A stretch of DNA of 64,000 bases from Juglans regia (taxonomy: Eukaryota > Streptophyta > Magnoliopsida > Fagales > Juglandaceae): positions 283,001 through 347,000 of the forward strand of contig NW_023361327.1 of assembly GCF_001411555.2 (NCBI RefSeq), in the 5' to 3' direction. Positions 32,101 to 43,280 of the stretch are shown here, in pieces. Numbering within the stretch: position 1 is the first letter of the stretch; each line of letters opens with the position of its first letter. A model generated the notes under the pieces. The model was not told where the DNA came from. It did no database searches and saw nothing but the letters and a program-made list of their open reading frames with translations. The position numbers and the translations under genes were made by a program.

Positions 32101-32703
32101 CTTTCCCGAACACAAAACTTTGCGACGAGCATTATCTAAATTTCAAGAAACTCTAAAAAAAGAGAGCATCGTTCTATGTATAAAACAAAACAGAGGAAAA
32201 AACAATCTGCATCAAAATTTCATCCTCCATAGGAGGAGAAGTGAACAACACATCCATCCTCCTAAACGGAGGAGGGAGGAACCAAACACTACTATAGACA
32301 AACCTCCAATAGCCTATCTCAATTATTTTCTAACACAAACACAAACTGAAGTATAGACACAAAACCACACAATAGAAAATTGAAAAAAAGAGGAAAACAA
32401 AAATTGTGGTGGTGCATGAGGGACACGCGCCACCCTAGGAGGAAGCTGATCGATTGATCTTGCAGGTGCCGAAGTCGCTGGACCCTGAGGTACCGCGCAT
32501 GGCATCAACAAAAGAAAATACGCAATGGTGCGTGGGCGCCATGTGTTCCCTTTGACCCGCGCAAGGGTGCAACATGCCTTTTTGATTGGCACCCAATCTA
32601 GTCGCTTGCTAGATCGGCAGGTGGGGACTCCACCGATGGGGCGCGTGTAAGTAGATGGTCATTGGAGAAGCTCAGATCTGACTTCTCCCCCTTATTCCAA
32701 CTG

Positions 32704-32736
<33 letters not shown>

Positions 32737-32895
32737 AAAGAAGAAGAAGAAGAAGAAGAAGAAGAGACGAAAAAGAAAGAAGAGGGGAGGGAGAGAGGAG
32801 GAGCCGAAGCTCCACCCCCGCGCGCGCGCGCCAGAAACTGGTTCGGGGAGGTCTTCGTTTTTAGAGAGATGTGAGAGTCTCTCTCTCTAGAATCG
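32100..32895. mobile_element. Unclassified insertion in the viral sequence
   Basis: It interrupts viral homology, which resumes at about 32896 with TTTGCTCATAAAGTTAA. It is GC-rich in the middle (32400-32660), then has a 32-base A run at 32703, GAA repeats to 32765, a CG dinucleotide run at 32820 and a GA/CT tract at 32878. Read on the minus strand, a CT-rich 5' UTR-like start followed by ATG-bearing sequence resembles the 5' end of a LINE or gene, but I cannot name it. The 70-residue polylysine frame is low complexity. Confidence 0.45.
32703..32766. repeat. Poly(A) and GAA simple repeat
   Basis: About 32 consecutive A bases, then a GAA trinucleotide array. Not at an element end that I can define. 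Confidence 0.9.
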
Positions 32896-33578
32896 AGTTT
32901 TGGATTTGCTCATAAAGTTAAAGGTGAACTAATGAACTTACTGATATCTCGGGACTCCTTAATTATGATAATTACACTTAGGGCAGGTTTGGGGCACAAG
33001 ACAAAATACAAAATTCTTATCTCATCTCATCTCATCTCATCATTACACCTTTTTCAAATCTCCATACAAAATATAATAAACAATTCAATTTTTTCAAATC
33101 TCAATACACCTTTTTCAAATCCCAAAACAATAATAATATTAAAACATAATATTTTAAATTTCAAAACAAAACACAAAATTTTCATCTCACCCCCCAAACC
33201 TGCCCTTATAGTGATATTATCAGTACAATTAAGAAGCTTGGCATTTGTATGTGTAATGATAAAAAAAATTGCTTCGTCAACAAATTATGAAGAATAGTAA
33301 GAAAGCCAAATATGAAATGGAAAATTTATGTGAATAATTTGGCCTTCATTATATTGCTCCTTTTAGACAGAAGTACAAATACTCTGATAAATTTGCTTAA
33401 CCTCACACTAAGAAGAGAAGTAATAACCTTGATTATTTTTATAAAAAATCTTATAATTTTTACGAGAAAAATTATTTTGGTAAGAAAAAGAGTTTTCAAA
33501 ACCCTTCAAAAGGAAAATGTTTTAATTGTGGCATGTTTGGACATGTTGCCGGTAAATGTTCCAAAAAGCCAAATAACT
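32896..33578 (+). pseudogene. Caulimovirid coat protein remnant, C-terminal part with CCHC knuckle (plus copy)
   Basis: Shifted frames carry a LTDISGLLNYDNYT-like stretch and a knuckle near 33520-33560 whose C, C, H, C spacing is intact when read in frame. It matches the minus copy at 36377-36100 and 38550-38340. A Tourist-like MITE splits it. It ends at 33578, where the inverted half begins, with shared AAATAA at the joint. Confidence 0.8.
32981..33205. mobile_element. Tourist/Harbinger-like MITE
   Basis: 225 bp with 14-bp terminal inverted repeats GGGCAGGTTTGGGG / CCCCAAACCTGCCC and the 3-bp TSD TTA (32978-32980 and 33206-33208). The minus-strand copy of the viral region (about 38450) lacks it and shows the empty site. 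The interior has TCATC repeats and A/T-rich text of a kind I recall as abundant in walnut-family genomes. Confidence 0.9.
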
Positions 33579-34005
33579 TAATAATTCTTTTTTAGCTGAA
33601 TCATTTTCAGATTTGAGATTGTTAATCTCAGTTTTAAGTTCAACAATTTCTTTTTTAAGAAAAACAACTTCACGTTGTAAATCAATAGTAGAAATTTCTT
33701 TGACTTTTTTCTTTTCAAATCTTTCCAAAATTTCTTGAAAACTAATTTAGAATTTAGAATTTTCAGGTTCTTGGCAAACCATCATCTTCTTGAGCTTATA
33801 ATGATATTATTCTTTGAGTTTAGGATTAGTAATCTGACTAATCATGGTTAACAAAGATTTTCTTGTTCTTCAGCTTTGGTTAAGACATTGATTGTTTTAT
33901 CCAAAGATTTTCACAAGAATCATTACAACCAAGCTTAATGTTGGGTGAATCAGAAGTGTCAGTTTGGCATGATAGAGTTTTAACATGTGCTTTGATTTGG
34001 TTAAC
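33579..34005 (-). pseudogene. Second copy of the caulimovirid coiled-coil segment
   Basis: It reads on the minus strand as a lysine/glutamate-rich coiled region with KEISTIDLQREVVFLKKEIVELKTEINN-like spacing (68 codons at 33728-33522). It is a second copy of 35591-35995 in the same orientation. It directly follows the truncated RNase H start, so the viral sequence loops back from pol to an upstream segment: a deletion/duplication joint at about 34005. Confidence 0.75.
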
Positions 34006-34930
34006 ATGAGTAGTATGAATTTCAGTTCAAGGTCGAGGGTTTGAGTCTACTCTCTCAAAGTGTGCATGACATTTGTTTACTCATGTCTTTGTAAAATTCT
34101 GCAACATAGTTGAGAGAACCAATAAATCTTTGCACTAGGTTTTATCAAGAATAATATCAGTGAATTTGTCAGCAAATTCTATAGCATGGCTAATAGGTCG
34201 AATTTTGTTTTTAGAAATATCATAACCAAGGAATCTAATCTTGGTTTGGAACAATTTGATTTTCTTAGCAAGACAACAAGACCATTTTGTCTAATGATAT
34301 CTAGAAATGAATTCAAATGTTTCCAATGTTCATCAATAAACTTTGAGCAAATAAGGACATCATCAATGTATACAATAGTGAAATGGGTGAATGAATTGAA
34401 AATATAATTCATAATGTTTTGGAATTCACTTGGGGTATTTTTGAGTCCAAAAGGAATTACATTGCACTTATAATGTTCAAATGGGATAGTAAAGACAGTC
34501 TTATATCTATCTGACTCACTAATCTGGATTTGCCAAAATCTTGATTTCAGGCCAAACTTGGAGAACACTAGACCGTTACTAAGCCTATGGATCAAATCAT
34601 TTTCTATTGGGGATATAATACCTAATCCATTCTAAGACTTTGTTCAATGGTTTGTAATTAATAATTAGGCATGGTGCCCCTCTCTCAGTTTGTGCATTTT
34701 TCTAGACATAAAATGTAGCACAAGACCAAAAAGACTTATTATGCCTAATAATATTCTTAGCAAGAAAATCCAGTATTTCAGTTTTGCAAAATTCTAAAAT
34801 CTCACTATTCATTTGAATAGGTTGAGATTTGGTGGGACTATTTTTCTCAGAAAAATCTTTAATATAAGGTAAAGTAAAAACATGTTTCTTTCTATGCCAT
34901 AAAACATTTGGAAGATTAGAACAAACATCA
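34006..34930 (-). pseudogene. Caulimovirid reverse transcriptase and start of RNase H
   Basis: The best frame is 34595-34179, with the seen motifs KFGLKSRFWQIQI, VIPFGLKNTPSEFQ and the active site IVYIDDVLICSK. Upstream (34880-34600) the finger region is recognisable with stops. Downstream, at 34140-34010, the connection and the first part of RNase H are recognisable before the joint at about 34005. In this family the enzyme copies pregenomic RNA into DNA. Stops and shifts make it non-functional. Confidence 0.88.
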
Positions 34931-35500
34931 TCAATCAGTTTTTTTTTTTAAATCACTGGTTTTTTTCTGTAATAATTTGCCATAAAATTGTTCAGCTATC
35001 TTTTTATATTTTATTTCCTGTTGTAGAAAATTCAAATGTTTTGTTTTAGCAAAGAGTAAAGATTTCAAACTTTTATCAATATTAATATCAAATTTTGAAA
35101 TAGATTTAAACTTTACTTTATGATTAAAATGATCAGTCGTAATACCATCATTTTCTGAAAGGAATGGGAATAAAGAAGAAATAAAAGGAATACCTAATAT
35201 GACTTTGTCAGTCATATCTTTAACAAGCCCGAAAGGAATTTTAAAACAAACATTATTATAGCAAACATGAGCAGTGTTGAGCTCATACTTGATCTTCATC
35301 TGAGATCCACTAGCCGAGAATAATCTTTCAATAGATTTTTCATAATACTTACTAGGTATTATTCCTTCCTGGATATAATTCATATCTGATCTGGAATCAA
35401 TCATAGTAATCACAGTAAATTCATATTCATGACAAATAATAGTAGTAACTTTAGAAAACTACTTAGGAGGAATAGTAAGATGGATCAAGCAAATTTGATT
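34931..35500 (-). pseudogene. Caulimovirid aspartic protease
   Basis: The frame 35413-34931 has the active-site region TMIDSRSDMNYI, in which the Gly expected after D-S is Arg, and a second block VILGIPFISSLFPF. The protease normally cuts the viral polyprotein; with the Gly change the site is unlikely to work. A frameshift in an A run near 34945 separates it from the reverse transcriptase. Confidence 0.82.
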
Positions 35501-35590
35501 TTTGTCAGAATGAGTAGTTTTTTCCTCCTTTTGACTTCAACCTGAATCATTTATTTGGTCATCATTTTCAGAAGGAATATCTTGATCAAA

Positions 35591-36377
35591 CTATTTATTA
35601 GTTTTTAAACATAATAACTCTTGTTTAAAAAAATAATTTTCAGATTTGTGATTGTTAATCCTAGTTTGAAGTTCAACAATTTCTTTTTTAATAAAAACTT
35701 CACTTTGTAAATCAATAGTAGAAATTTCTTTAGGTTTTTTCTTTTCAAATATTTCTAAAGTTTCTGGAAAACTAATTTTTGTTATAGAAGTTTCAGATTC
35801 TTGGCGAACCACCGTCTTCTTAAGTTTAAGAATATATTCTTCCTTGAGCTCAAGATCAGGAATCTGACTAATCAAGGTTAACAAAAGATTTTCTTGTTCT
35901 TCAACTTTTGTTAAGACATCGATAGTTTTACCCAAAGGTTTGCACCAAGAATCATTACAACCATCTTAATGTTGGGAGAATCAGAACAGTCAGTTTTTGA
36001 GTGATACTCGTAATCACTTGAACTAAATTCATTAATGTCAGATAATGCAAAGGATTTTGTTTCTAAGAGCTGAAATAGATCCTCTTGATCATTATAATTA
36101 ATGTTTAACTGATTAACTTTGTTTTTAAACTTATTGGGCTTTTTGGTACATTTATCGGCAATATGTTCAAACTTGCCACAATTAAAACATTTTCCTTTTG
36201 AAGGGTTTTGAAAACGTTTTTTCTTACCAAAAGATTTTTTCTTGTAAACATTATATAGTCTTTTATAAAAATCTTCACAGTTATTATTTCTCTTCTTTGT
36301 GTGAGGTTTAGCAAATTCTTGAAAGTATTTGTGTTTCTGTCTAGAAAGAGCAATAGGAGGAGGCCAAATTGTCCACA
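35591..36377 (-). pseudogene. Caulimovirid coat protein C-terminus with CCHC knuckle and coiled-coil spacer (minus copy)
   Basis: The frame 36330-35911 has basic text, then CFNCGKFEHIADKC, a complete CCHC knuckle, then an acidic tail (NEFSSSDYEYHSK). The following frame, 35935-35591, is a coiled-coil spacer preceding the protease. It is cut on its upstream side at 36378-36382 by the solo LTR. The frame between 36489 and 36377 comes from LTR sequence and is not viral. Confidence 0.85.
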
Positions 36378-36382
36378 TAAAT

Positions 36383-38334
36383 TGTGGCGCCCCCGACCCC
36401 CATGTAAGGAAACTCGAGGATCGAGACGCCAGGATGATGACAACATGGTCACGTATCCCAACAATAGTGTCAAGTGTGTGTACATGCAACGGTGTACAAT
36501 AACAACTTAGCGGATTAAGTCAACTAAGTACCAGAATTTAAACACAATCTAAACATCAGTAAAGGTTTAAAAAATAGTTATACAGTCATTCAAAATAAAA
36601 TATCATACAAGTCCCAAATAAAATGAGTGATCCCAAATCAGTCCTCGGGTGGAGCCGAATCCTCAGGCTCACCCTTAGCCTCATCTACATCGAAATCTGC
36701 GTTACCATAAAACGGTACTGCAGGTAAGTAAAACCCAAACAACCACGAGATAAAAATGCATTAATGCCACCCAATGCATGCATATGATGAAATATGTATT
36801 ATGCCCAAAACATCATTTTCTCCGAAAATGAATATTTTCCAACACACGCCAAAATCCCAGTTGGCCCAAAAATATCTGCAACACATTTTTCCAGAAAATG
36901 ATCACACAATTTACAAAATCCAACACATGCTATTTTCCCAGAACATAGTCCATTTTACCATATGCACCATGATCTCTCATAGGGATCATCCGCACACCCT
37001 AGCTTCGTAGCGATGCCTAGTTCTGCGCCCGGCGCGTACGTGGCCAAGCATCCACTACGCAACGAGCAACGCCCAGTTCCGCGCCCAGCGCGTACGTGGC
37101 CAAGCGTCCTCTAGTCCCCGCCAACAGAAGAACCACAGAGTCAGCACGAGACCATCTCGTTCAATCCCATTGTCGCTCGACAATAATCCAAGGGACGTCA
37201 CTCAGTATATTACGCTCCCGAGTGACTATAGGAGCTCCACCGAGATAATGCCCCATCTCGGCTTGGAGTCATGATACACACGCACCCAAAAATCCTTTCA
37301 CATGAAAACCCAGTTTTCAATAAACACATGAACATGAATGCAATACACGAAAACCCAGTTTCCTCTACAAACATGATCATGCGTGCAATTATGCAATGTA
37401 CATGAACTGACACAATATCCAATAACCAACAATCAACAAGCGTCAACACAATCCAATCACACAACCAACTCCATTCTCCAATCCATCCGAACCCCTACTC
37501 CTCGGACTCAGTCTGGCATAATCAATGAAACAGTTTACAATAAAATGAGTTAGTGCAAAAATACATTTAAATCTCAAAAGTTATTTGGAAAAATACTTAC
37601 AGCGCTATATAATAATTTCTGAGGGATCACGAAGCAGTAAGAAGTGGCAACACAGCTACAAAACAATGCCAAATGCACTGTGGTCGTGGGTCTCAAAGAC
37701 CCACTTTTGAACGAGTACAAACGAAAACCCGAGATTGATAGGGAATGACTTAGGGATGTTGATGAAGCTAGTGGTGATGCACGTGGGAGCTCACGGCAGC
37801 CAAGAGGGGCTGGAAATGGAGGGGTGGGGTCGCCGGCTGGTGGAGGAGGCAGTGAGCTGGGCGGTGTCGCCGGACGGTGGCGCATGGCGGCGGGTTGGGT
37901 GGAGGAGAAGCAATGCAAAGGTTGAGAGAGGGAGGGGGCGTGGCGCGGGTGAGAAGCAGAGGGAGAAGAAAAAAGAAGAAAAGAAAAAGAGAGGAAAGAG
38001 AAAATTGAGGGATAGAAATGAGGTTCATTCCCCACATCTTAGGTCACGAAAAAGATCCAATGGAAACGATTTCAAAATAGCAGGTAAAATAAAATAATTC
38101 AAATGTAGTGATTAAATGAAAATAAAATAATTAAATCCAACAATAAGTTAATTAAATATGAAAAGCAATTTAAATGCATAACAATAATTAATTATAAGAA
38201 AGCACTTTAAAATAATTTCCACAAAATTAAAATCATAAAAATAAACCCACTAAAAATCCAACCAATTTTTAAAACAAGAGAATAAATAAAAATAATCATT
38301 CAGTAAAAAATACACTAAAATACGGGGTGTTACA
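36383..38334 (-). mobile_element. Solo LTR (Gypsy-type) inside the endogenous virus
   Basis: 1952 bp. On the minus strand it starts TGTAACACCCCG and ends GGCGCCACA. A perfect TSD TAAAT flanks it (36378-36382 and 38335-38339). No internal region is present, so it arose by LTR-LTR recombination. Its minus-strand 5' half is homologous to 39370-40534. A tandem GCGCCCAGCGCGTACGTGGCC-like repeat occurs at about 37025-37100. Open frames inside it are not genes. Confidence 0.93.
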
Positions 38335-38631
38335 TAAATTTCTCATTTCATATTTGGCTTTGTTACTATTCTTCAATTGTTGACGAAGAGGTTTTTTATC
38401 ATTACACATACTAATACCAAGCTTTTTAATTGTTCTGATAATATCATCATAAGTGTAATTATCATAATTAAGGAGTCCCGATATATCAGTAAGTTCATAA
38501 TTAACTTTATGAGCAAAGAAATGAGAGAATCTATAAATAAAATTTTCTTTTCAATAAGGCTTATGACTATCATCCCTAAGCATAATTCTAAAGATAAAAA
38601 CATGTTGATACCATCTATAATTAGACATTTG
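38335..38631 (-). pseudogene. Caulimovirid coat protein remnant, N-terminal part (minus copy)
   Basis: It continues the minus copy across the solo LTR. The frame contains YRWYQHVFIF and MLRDDSHKP, matching 31895-31960 on the plus strand, then ISGLLNYDNYTYDD, matching 32945-32980 without the MITE. Viral homology stops at about 38631, where a truncated LTR starts. Confidence 0.8.
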
Positions 38632-40534
38632 TTTGTTTCCAAAGTGGGTGCACTCATATCATATCATATCATGGTGGTACCAACCATATCACGTGAACCA
38701 GTATCATCATATCAGAAGCATATTCAGAATCAGAATCAAACAGATAAGTATGCCAAAGGTTTTCATATCCATATCATATCAAAACACGTGCTTAACATAT
38801 TCACATCATTTCCATTTAATAAAAAACAAATCCAAATCATTTCATATCACATGTATAAAAAAAATCTCAATGATATCATATTCGCTCTTTTGCATATTTC
38901 AGAAGCATGTCAAATATTACTCATGTCTACACAATGCATGTCAGAAAATATTTTCTCTTTTTTTGTACAGATTTCATAAGTGATGCAAATAAACGACCGA
39001 TGTTGATTTTTCTCAAGTTTTCATTTCATCACAAAATATGTAGAGTTTTTAGAGAGTCAACCTTAATCTCAATAATCTGTATAAAAACCTAGCATAGGAA
39101 CCCCGCTTACCTGGACTTCTTAGCTTTTCAAAAATTTTCTCAAAAAATGTCGAGTCGACTATAAATCGTCATCTATAAAAATAATCACGTAATTTCTGTA
39201 AGTTTTCAAGTAATCACATATTTCGATATTTAAACTTAAGCTTCTAAAATAACCTATTTTAATTCCTCAAAACTTAAAACCCTCATAATTCCAAAATATA
39301 TCATCACTTTCTAAAATTATCAATATCCACCATAACCAACGTCAACCTCAAAAAACCAATATCTAAACCCGAAACAACCAATAAATCTCACATCATAAAC
39401 CAATTACACGAACAACTCCATCATCAAATCCAACCGACCCCCTTACTCCTCGGACTCAGTCCGGCACAACCAACCAATTCACAGTAAATATGAATTAGAG
39501 CAGAAATACATTTAAATCTCAAAAATTCTTTCGAAAAATACTTACAATGCTATGATATAATTTTTGAAAGATCACGGAGGTGCTAGAAGCGGCAATGCAG
39601 CAACAAAACAGTGTCAAATGCACTGTGGCCGTGGGTCTCAAAAACCCACTTTTGAACGGGTGCAAATGAAGACCCGAGATTGATAGGGTAGGGCTTAGGG
39701 ATGTCGGTGAAGCTAGTGGTGGTGGTAGTTGGCTGTGGGTGGCGGCGCAAATGGTGGTTGAAGTGAAAAAATACCCAAAACGGAAATGGAGTTGAATGTG
39801 CTTCACCGGTGACGGATCGGAACTGGGGTTGGGTCCACTGGGTTACTAGGAAGTCGAGGATGAAGTGGTGAAGAGATGGTGGCCCGAAGAGGCACGACGG
39901 CGGCGCTAGAGTGAAGATGACGCCGCGGCTTGGTGTGGTGCGTAGGGGCTAACGGTGGCGCGAGGAGGGCTGAGGTTGGTGGGGTGAAGTCGCCGGTGGC
40001 TGGGGGAGCTAGTGGGCTGGGCGGTGTCGATCACCGCCAGCGCACGGCGGTGGGCTGGGTGGATGAAGGAAACGGATGGAGAGAGGGAGAGAGGGTGGAC
40101 GTGCGTACGAAGAAACCAGGGAAAAAGGAAAGAAAATAATGAAAAGAAAAGAAGAAGAGGAAAAGGAAGAAAAGAAAAGAGGAAAGGGAAAATGTAGGGA
40201 ATGAAATGAGGTCCAATCCTCACATCTTGGGTCACAAAAATGATCCAACGAAAACGATTTCAAAACAGTAAGTAAAATAAAATAGTTCAAACGAAATGAT
40301 TAAAAATGAAGATAAATAATTAAATCTCACAATAAACTAATTTAAAATAAAGAGAAATTTAAATACATAACAATTATTAATATTCAAGAAACATGTCAAA
40401 TTAAATTTTCACAAATTAAAAATTCATAAAAATAAACCCACTAAAATTTGAAAATTTAAAACAAGAGAATTAATTTTTAAATTAATAACAAATAATCCTT
40501 CAATTAAAAATACACTAAAACACGGGGTGTTACA
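38632..40534 (-). repeat. Truncated LTR related to 36383-38334
   Basis: On the minus strand it begins TGTAACACCCCG at 40534 and is homologous to the 5' half of the solo LTR (shared GGGTCTCAAAnACCCACTTT, CCTTACTCCTCGGACTCAGT). Its other half resembles the reverse of 17460-18420 (GAACCCCGCTTACCTGGACTTC region). It meets viral sequence at about 38631 without a terminal CA or a TSD, so the end was lost. CATAT/ATATC short repeats lie at 38655-38680. Confidence 0.8.
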
Positions 40535-42376
40535 TTCCACTACATATTGCATGCATTATTTGTTATTTATACGTTACATTACAAAATACAAAATTACAAT
40601 ATATGTATTACAAAATCAGTAGCATGTCCATCAATGATTTAATCTCACACCAAATAACAACTTCAAGTGATTGGACTAAAAGAGATCCTGCAAAAAACAA
40701 AAAGTTTCAAGTCAAAAAGTGTTCAAGAACAAAAGAAATATTTCATTCCATCTACCTTGTAGTCATCATGCTTCTCAAAGAACATTGTCCACAAAAAATG
40801 AGTGGAGAGGGAAAGAATGCAAGGGCAATAATAAGTATATGAAGTACTTAAAACAAGCAGAAAGGGAAAGAATGCAGCAGAGATGCAAATATGTAATGGC
40901 ACTTATCTGAACCTCACATGATCCACCAAGTTGTATAATGTAATATTGTTATATTGGGCAATCACAAATAATTTATTAAGAAAATATACAGTCTATATGA
41001 TTATGATAAGATGGATGAGTCGTGACACAAGGAATATGCAACATTTAATAATATCATAAAATAGTTGAATAAAAGATGATAGATTCATGTTCAAGACCTA
41101 GAGATGCAAGTGTGCAGAAGATTAAAACGAGGGTCAAAAGGACAGAAACAAGCCAAGATTAATTTCAAGTATCTCCAGATTTTGATGATGTGCCAAATAG
41201 ATTGGATGACTATGAAGACATTTTATCGTTTACAAAGTCCTACAAATTTATTTGCTGAAACTGGACTACCTAAATGATATCATGATATTGACAATTCCTT
41301 TTAGAAAATTGGATGCAGTTAACACTTTCTCGGATTGTGACAATATTAGGATCTGTTTGTAGCATTACTCTTTCTTACACTTCACATCAACTATAACATG
41401 GCCATGACATGATATTATACAGATAACAACATTTTACTAAACTCTATTATAATATACTCTGCTTCTCCATTCTTTAAGATAATCTACAAAGCATACCTTT
41501 GAAATATAAGTACAGTAGCTAAATATTCCTCCTAGTGATCGACTCTCCAAGTTGTTCCCAATTACATGTCTTCTTGAATCTTCCCCCCAAGTTTTAATTT
41601 GACCAACTCTTGTTACCCTGAAACATAGAATAGTGATTTGGTTGGAGCTACAGAGTACAGACTATAAGGAGCTTCTACTAGCATGGAACATGCCGACAGA
41701 TCATAACAAAACAATACATTCTTATACAAATCAACAATAATAAAGCATAGAACAATAAAATAAAACCAACAACAAAAAAGAAAGTAACATGAATGGTGGT
41801 ATTATAACAAAGAGTAGGCAAATGCATGGCAATTATCATTTTGGGGCAAACAAAGAGCAGATCTCTGATCATTCAGTTATATGGCTATTAACAACAAATC
41901 ATGAGAACTACAAGAACCAAAACATAAACCCTCAAAAACTTTAAAAAAAAAAAAAGAAAAAAAAAACCATGTTTAACAAAATAGAGCAGATCTAGGAAAA
42001 TAATTGCATATATTCTATACTCACATATTGATTTGTTCAAAAACATTGCTCATAGATCGAGAGAGAGAGAGAGAGAGGAGAGACTTACTGAAGTGAGAGA
42101 GAGAAGAGACTCTTATCGAAGTGAGAAAGAGAAGAGAGACTTACCGATCGAAAGTCCGGCAAGCGGCAACGACGAGAGAGAGAGACATCAACAAAACTTG
42201 AAGGAGAAGGCTAGGGTTTCATGGCTCGAGGGGGAGAGAAAGAGAGGAGAGCAGAGAGATAAGATTGCCAATATTATAACTTCAAATCACACGGTTATGG
42301 GTGATGCGGGTTCCAGCCCGGATGAAATCTGGTCGGAGCCCAGTTATCCGGGTTCCGGATCGGGCTAAAAAAAAAA
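40535..42376 (-). other. Possible decayed transcription unit, minus strand
   Basis: Read on the minus strand: a CT-rich 5' UTR-like stretch with AAACCCTAG (telo-box-like) near 42215, then CGATCGGTAAGT (donor-like) near 42145. A stretch bounded by TTTCAGGGTAAC (acceptor-like, about 41620) and TCAAAGGTATGC (donor-like, about 41495) follows, then CTACAAGGTAG (about 40758) and TTTTGCAGGATC (about 40690). No long protein frame is seen. It could be a non-coding gene, a gene relic, or the promoter end of an hAT-like element, since 42290-42366 has GGGT/CCGG-rich ends. Confidence 0.35.
42056..42200. repeat. GA-rich simple sequence
   Basis: GAGA tracts with a repeated GAGACTTACnGA motif (about 42081, 42108 and 42137 regions); tandem units of roughly 27 bp. 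Probably a 5' UTR-type tract on the minus strand. Confidence 0.6.
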
Positions 42377-42396
42377 TCCAACCTGGATGAACTATC

Positions 42397-42719
42397 TTAG
42401 CTCATCATACCTGGCTTCAGGGAGTCCACGTCACTTCAAATGTTCACTTAGTCAAGATCCTTTAACGCGGTGTCGCTTCTTGGGCATCGTCATTAATGAG
42501 GGGGAAAAGTCCAGGGAGTGGTGCCATTAATGCAACGTGGCTCTCTAACTCACTTTACCCTTCGAGCGTTCCCTGTTATGCCCCTCCATGCCTACTGTCA
42601 GGAGATCAAGGGTTTTCCATATTTCTCGCCTACCTGCTTGCGTAGGTTCCCGAGGGTAGGGTGTCATTGGCGTGGTGTTAGAGCAGCGAGTCTCATCCGC
42701 CCCTACCATCTGCTTTCCC
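42397..42719 (-). repeat. 3' LTR of the Tat-like element, part 1
   Basis: It matches 56727-57035: GGGAGTCCACGTCACTTCAA, TCCTTTAACGCGG, CTAACTCACTTTA and CCTACCATCTGCTTTCC. Its left end is truncated relative to the 5' LTR (which extends to 56486). It is interrupted at 42720 by hAT and continues at 47797. Confidence 0.8.
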
Positions 42720-43280
42720 TAGGGGTGTGCAATTGCCCGCCCAAAACAATCTTTGGCCCGTCCGATCATAGCCCGCACTAATGGCCAGTTCATTATAACC
42801 CGACCCGACCCGGACCATTCAGGTCGGGTAAAATAATCTTTATTTTTTTTTTCCTTACATAGAAACCTCATTCTCTTTTATTTGTTATTTGCCAAACACA
42901 TCCCGATATAAGGTTATAATATTATAATATCTTAAAACAGATTTTTTTTTCTTTTTGTAGCATTTGTACAAATTATAATTTTTTTTTATAAGTATTTATA
43001 CAAATTATAATATAATCACTCAATCTATGTTATTGTAAACTCCATCATAATAGATTTTTTTTTTCTTTTTGCTACATAAAAGAGTACAATAAACATCATA
43101 GTTCAAAGGAGTACAATCCAAAAAGGTCCTCAAACATGAATCTTTAACAACAAATCTAGAATCTGCAGACCATAAGCCTTGAGTCACTCCTCATCAACAT
43201 AAATAAAACTTGATTTGGGATCAAACTCTGAAAAAAAAATATATATTAAATGATATAAAAATAAATATTATGAAAAAAAT

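Larger units (their letters stand above)
29137..38631. mobile_element. Endogenous caulimovirid (pararetrovirus), rearranged, non-functional
   Basis: The plus strand (about 29137-33578) carries remnants of movement protein and coat protein with a CCHC knuckle. The minus strand (38631 down to about 33579) carries coat protein, protease and reverse transcriptase with the start of RNase H. The halves meet tail-to-tail near 33578. All frames are broken by many stops, indels and insertions (unclassified block about 32100-32895, MITE 32981-33205, solo LTR 36383-38334). The single-polyprotein-like domain set and knuckle spacing resemble petuvirus-type members, but the genus is not resolved. It is old, and I see no uninterrupted gene. 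Confidence 0.88.

Noticed and set aside
32662..32874. Polylysine/polyglutamate small protein
   Set aside because: Encoded by a poly(A) plus GAA simple repeat; no biological support.
37574..38097. Overlapping frames on both strands near 37.6-38.1 kb
   Set aside because: They fall in the solo LTR 36383-38334 and have similar counterparts in the related LTR at 39519-40290; GA/CT-rich leader artefacts.
38637..40539. TTCCA on both sides of the 38632-40534 LTR as a TSD
   Set aside because: The left copy is not followed by TG and the viral homology ends a few bases before it; the match is likely chance and the LTR is truncated.
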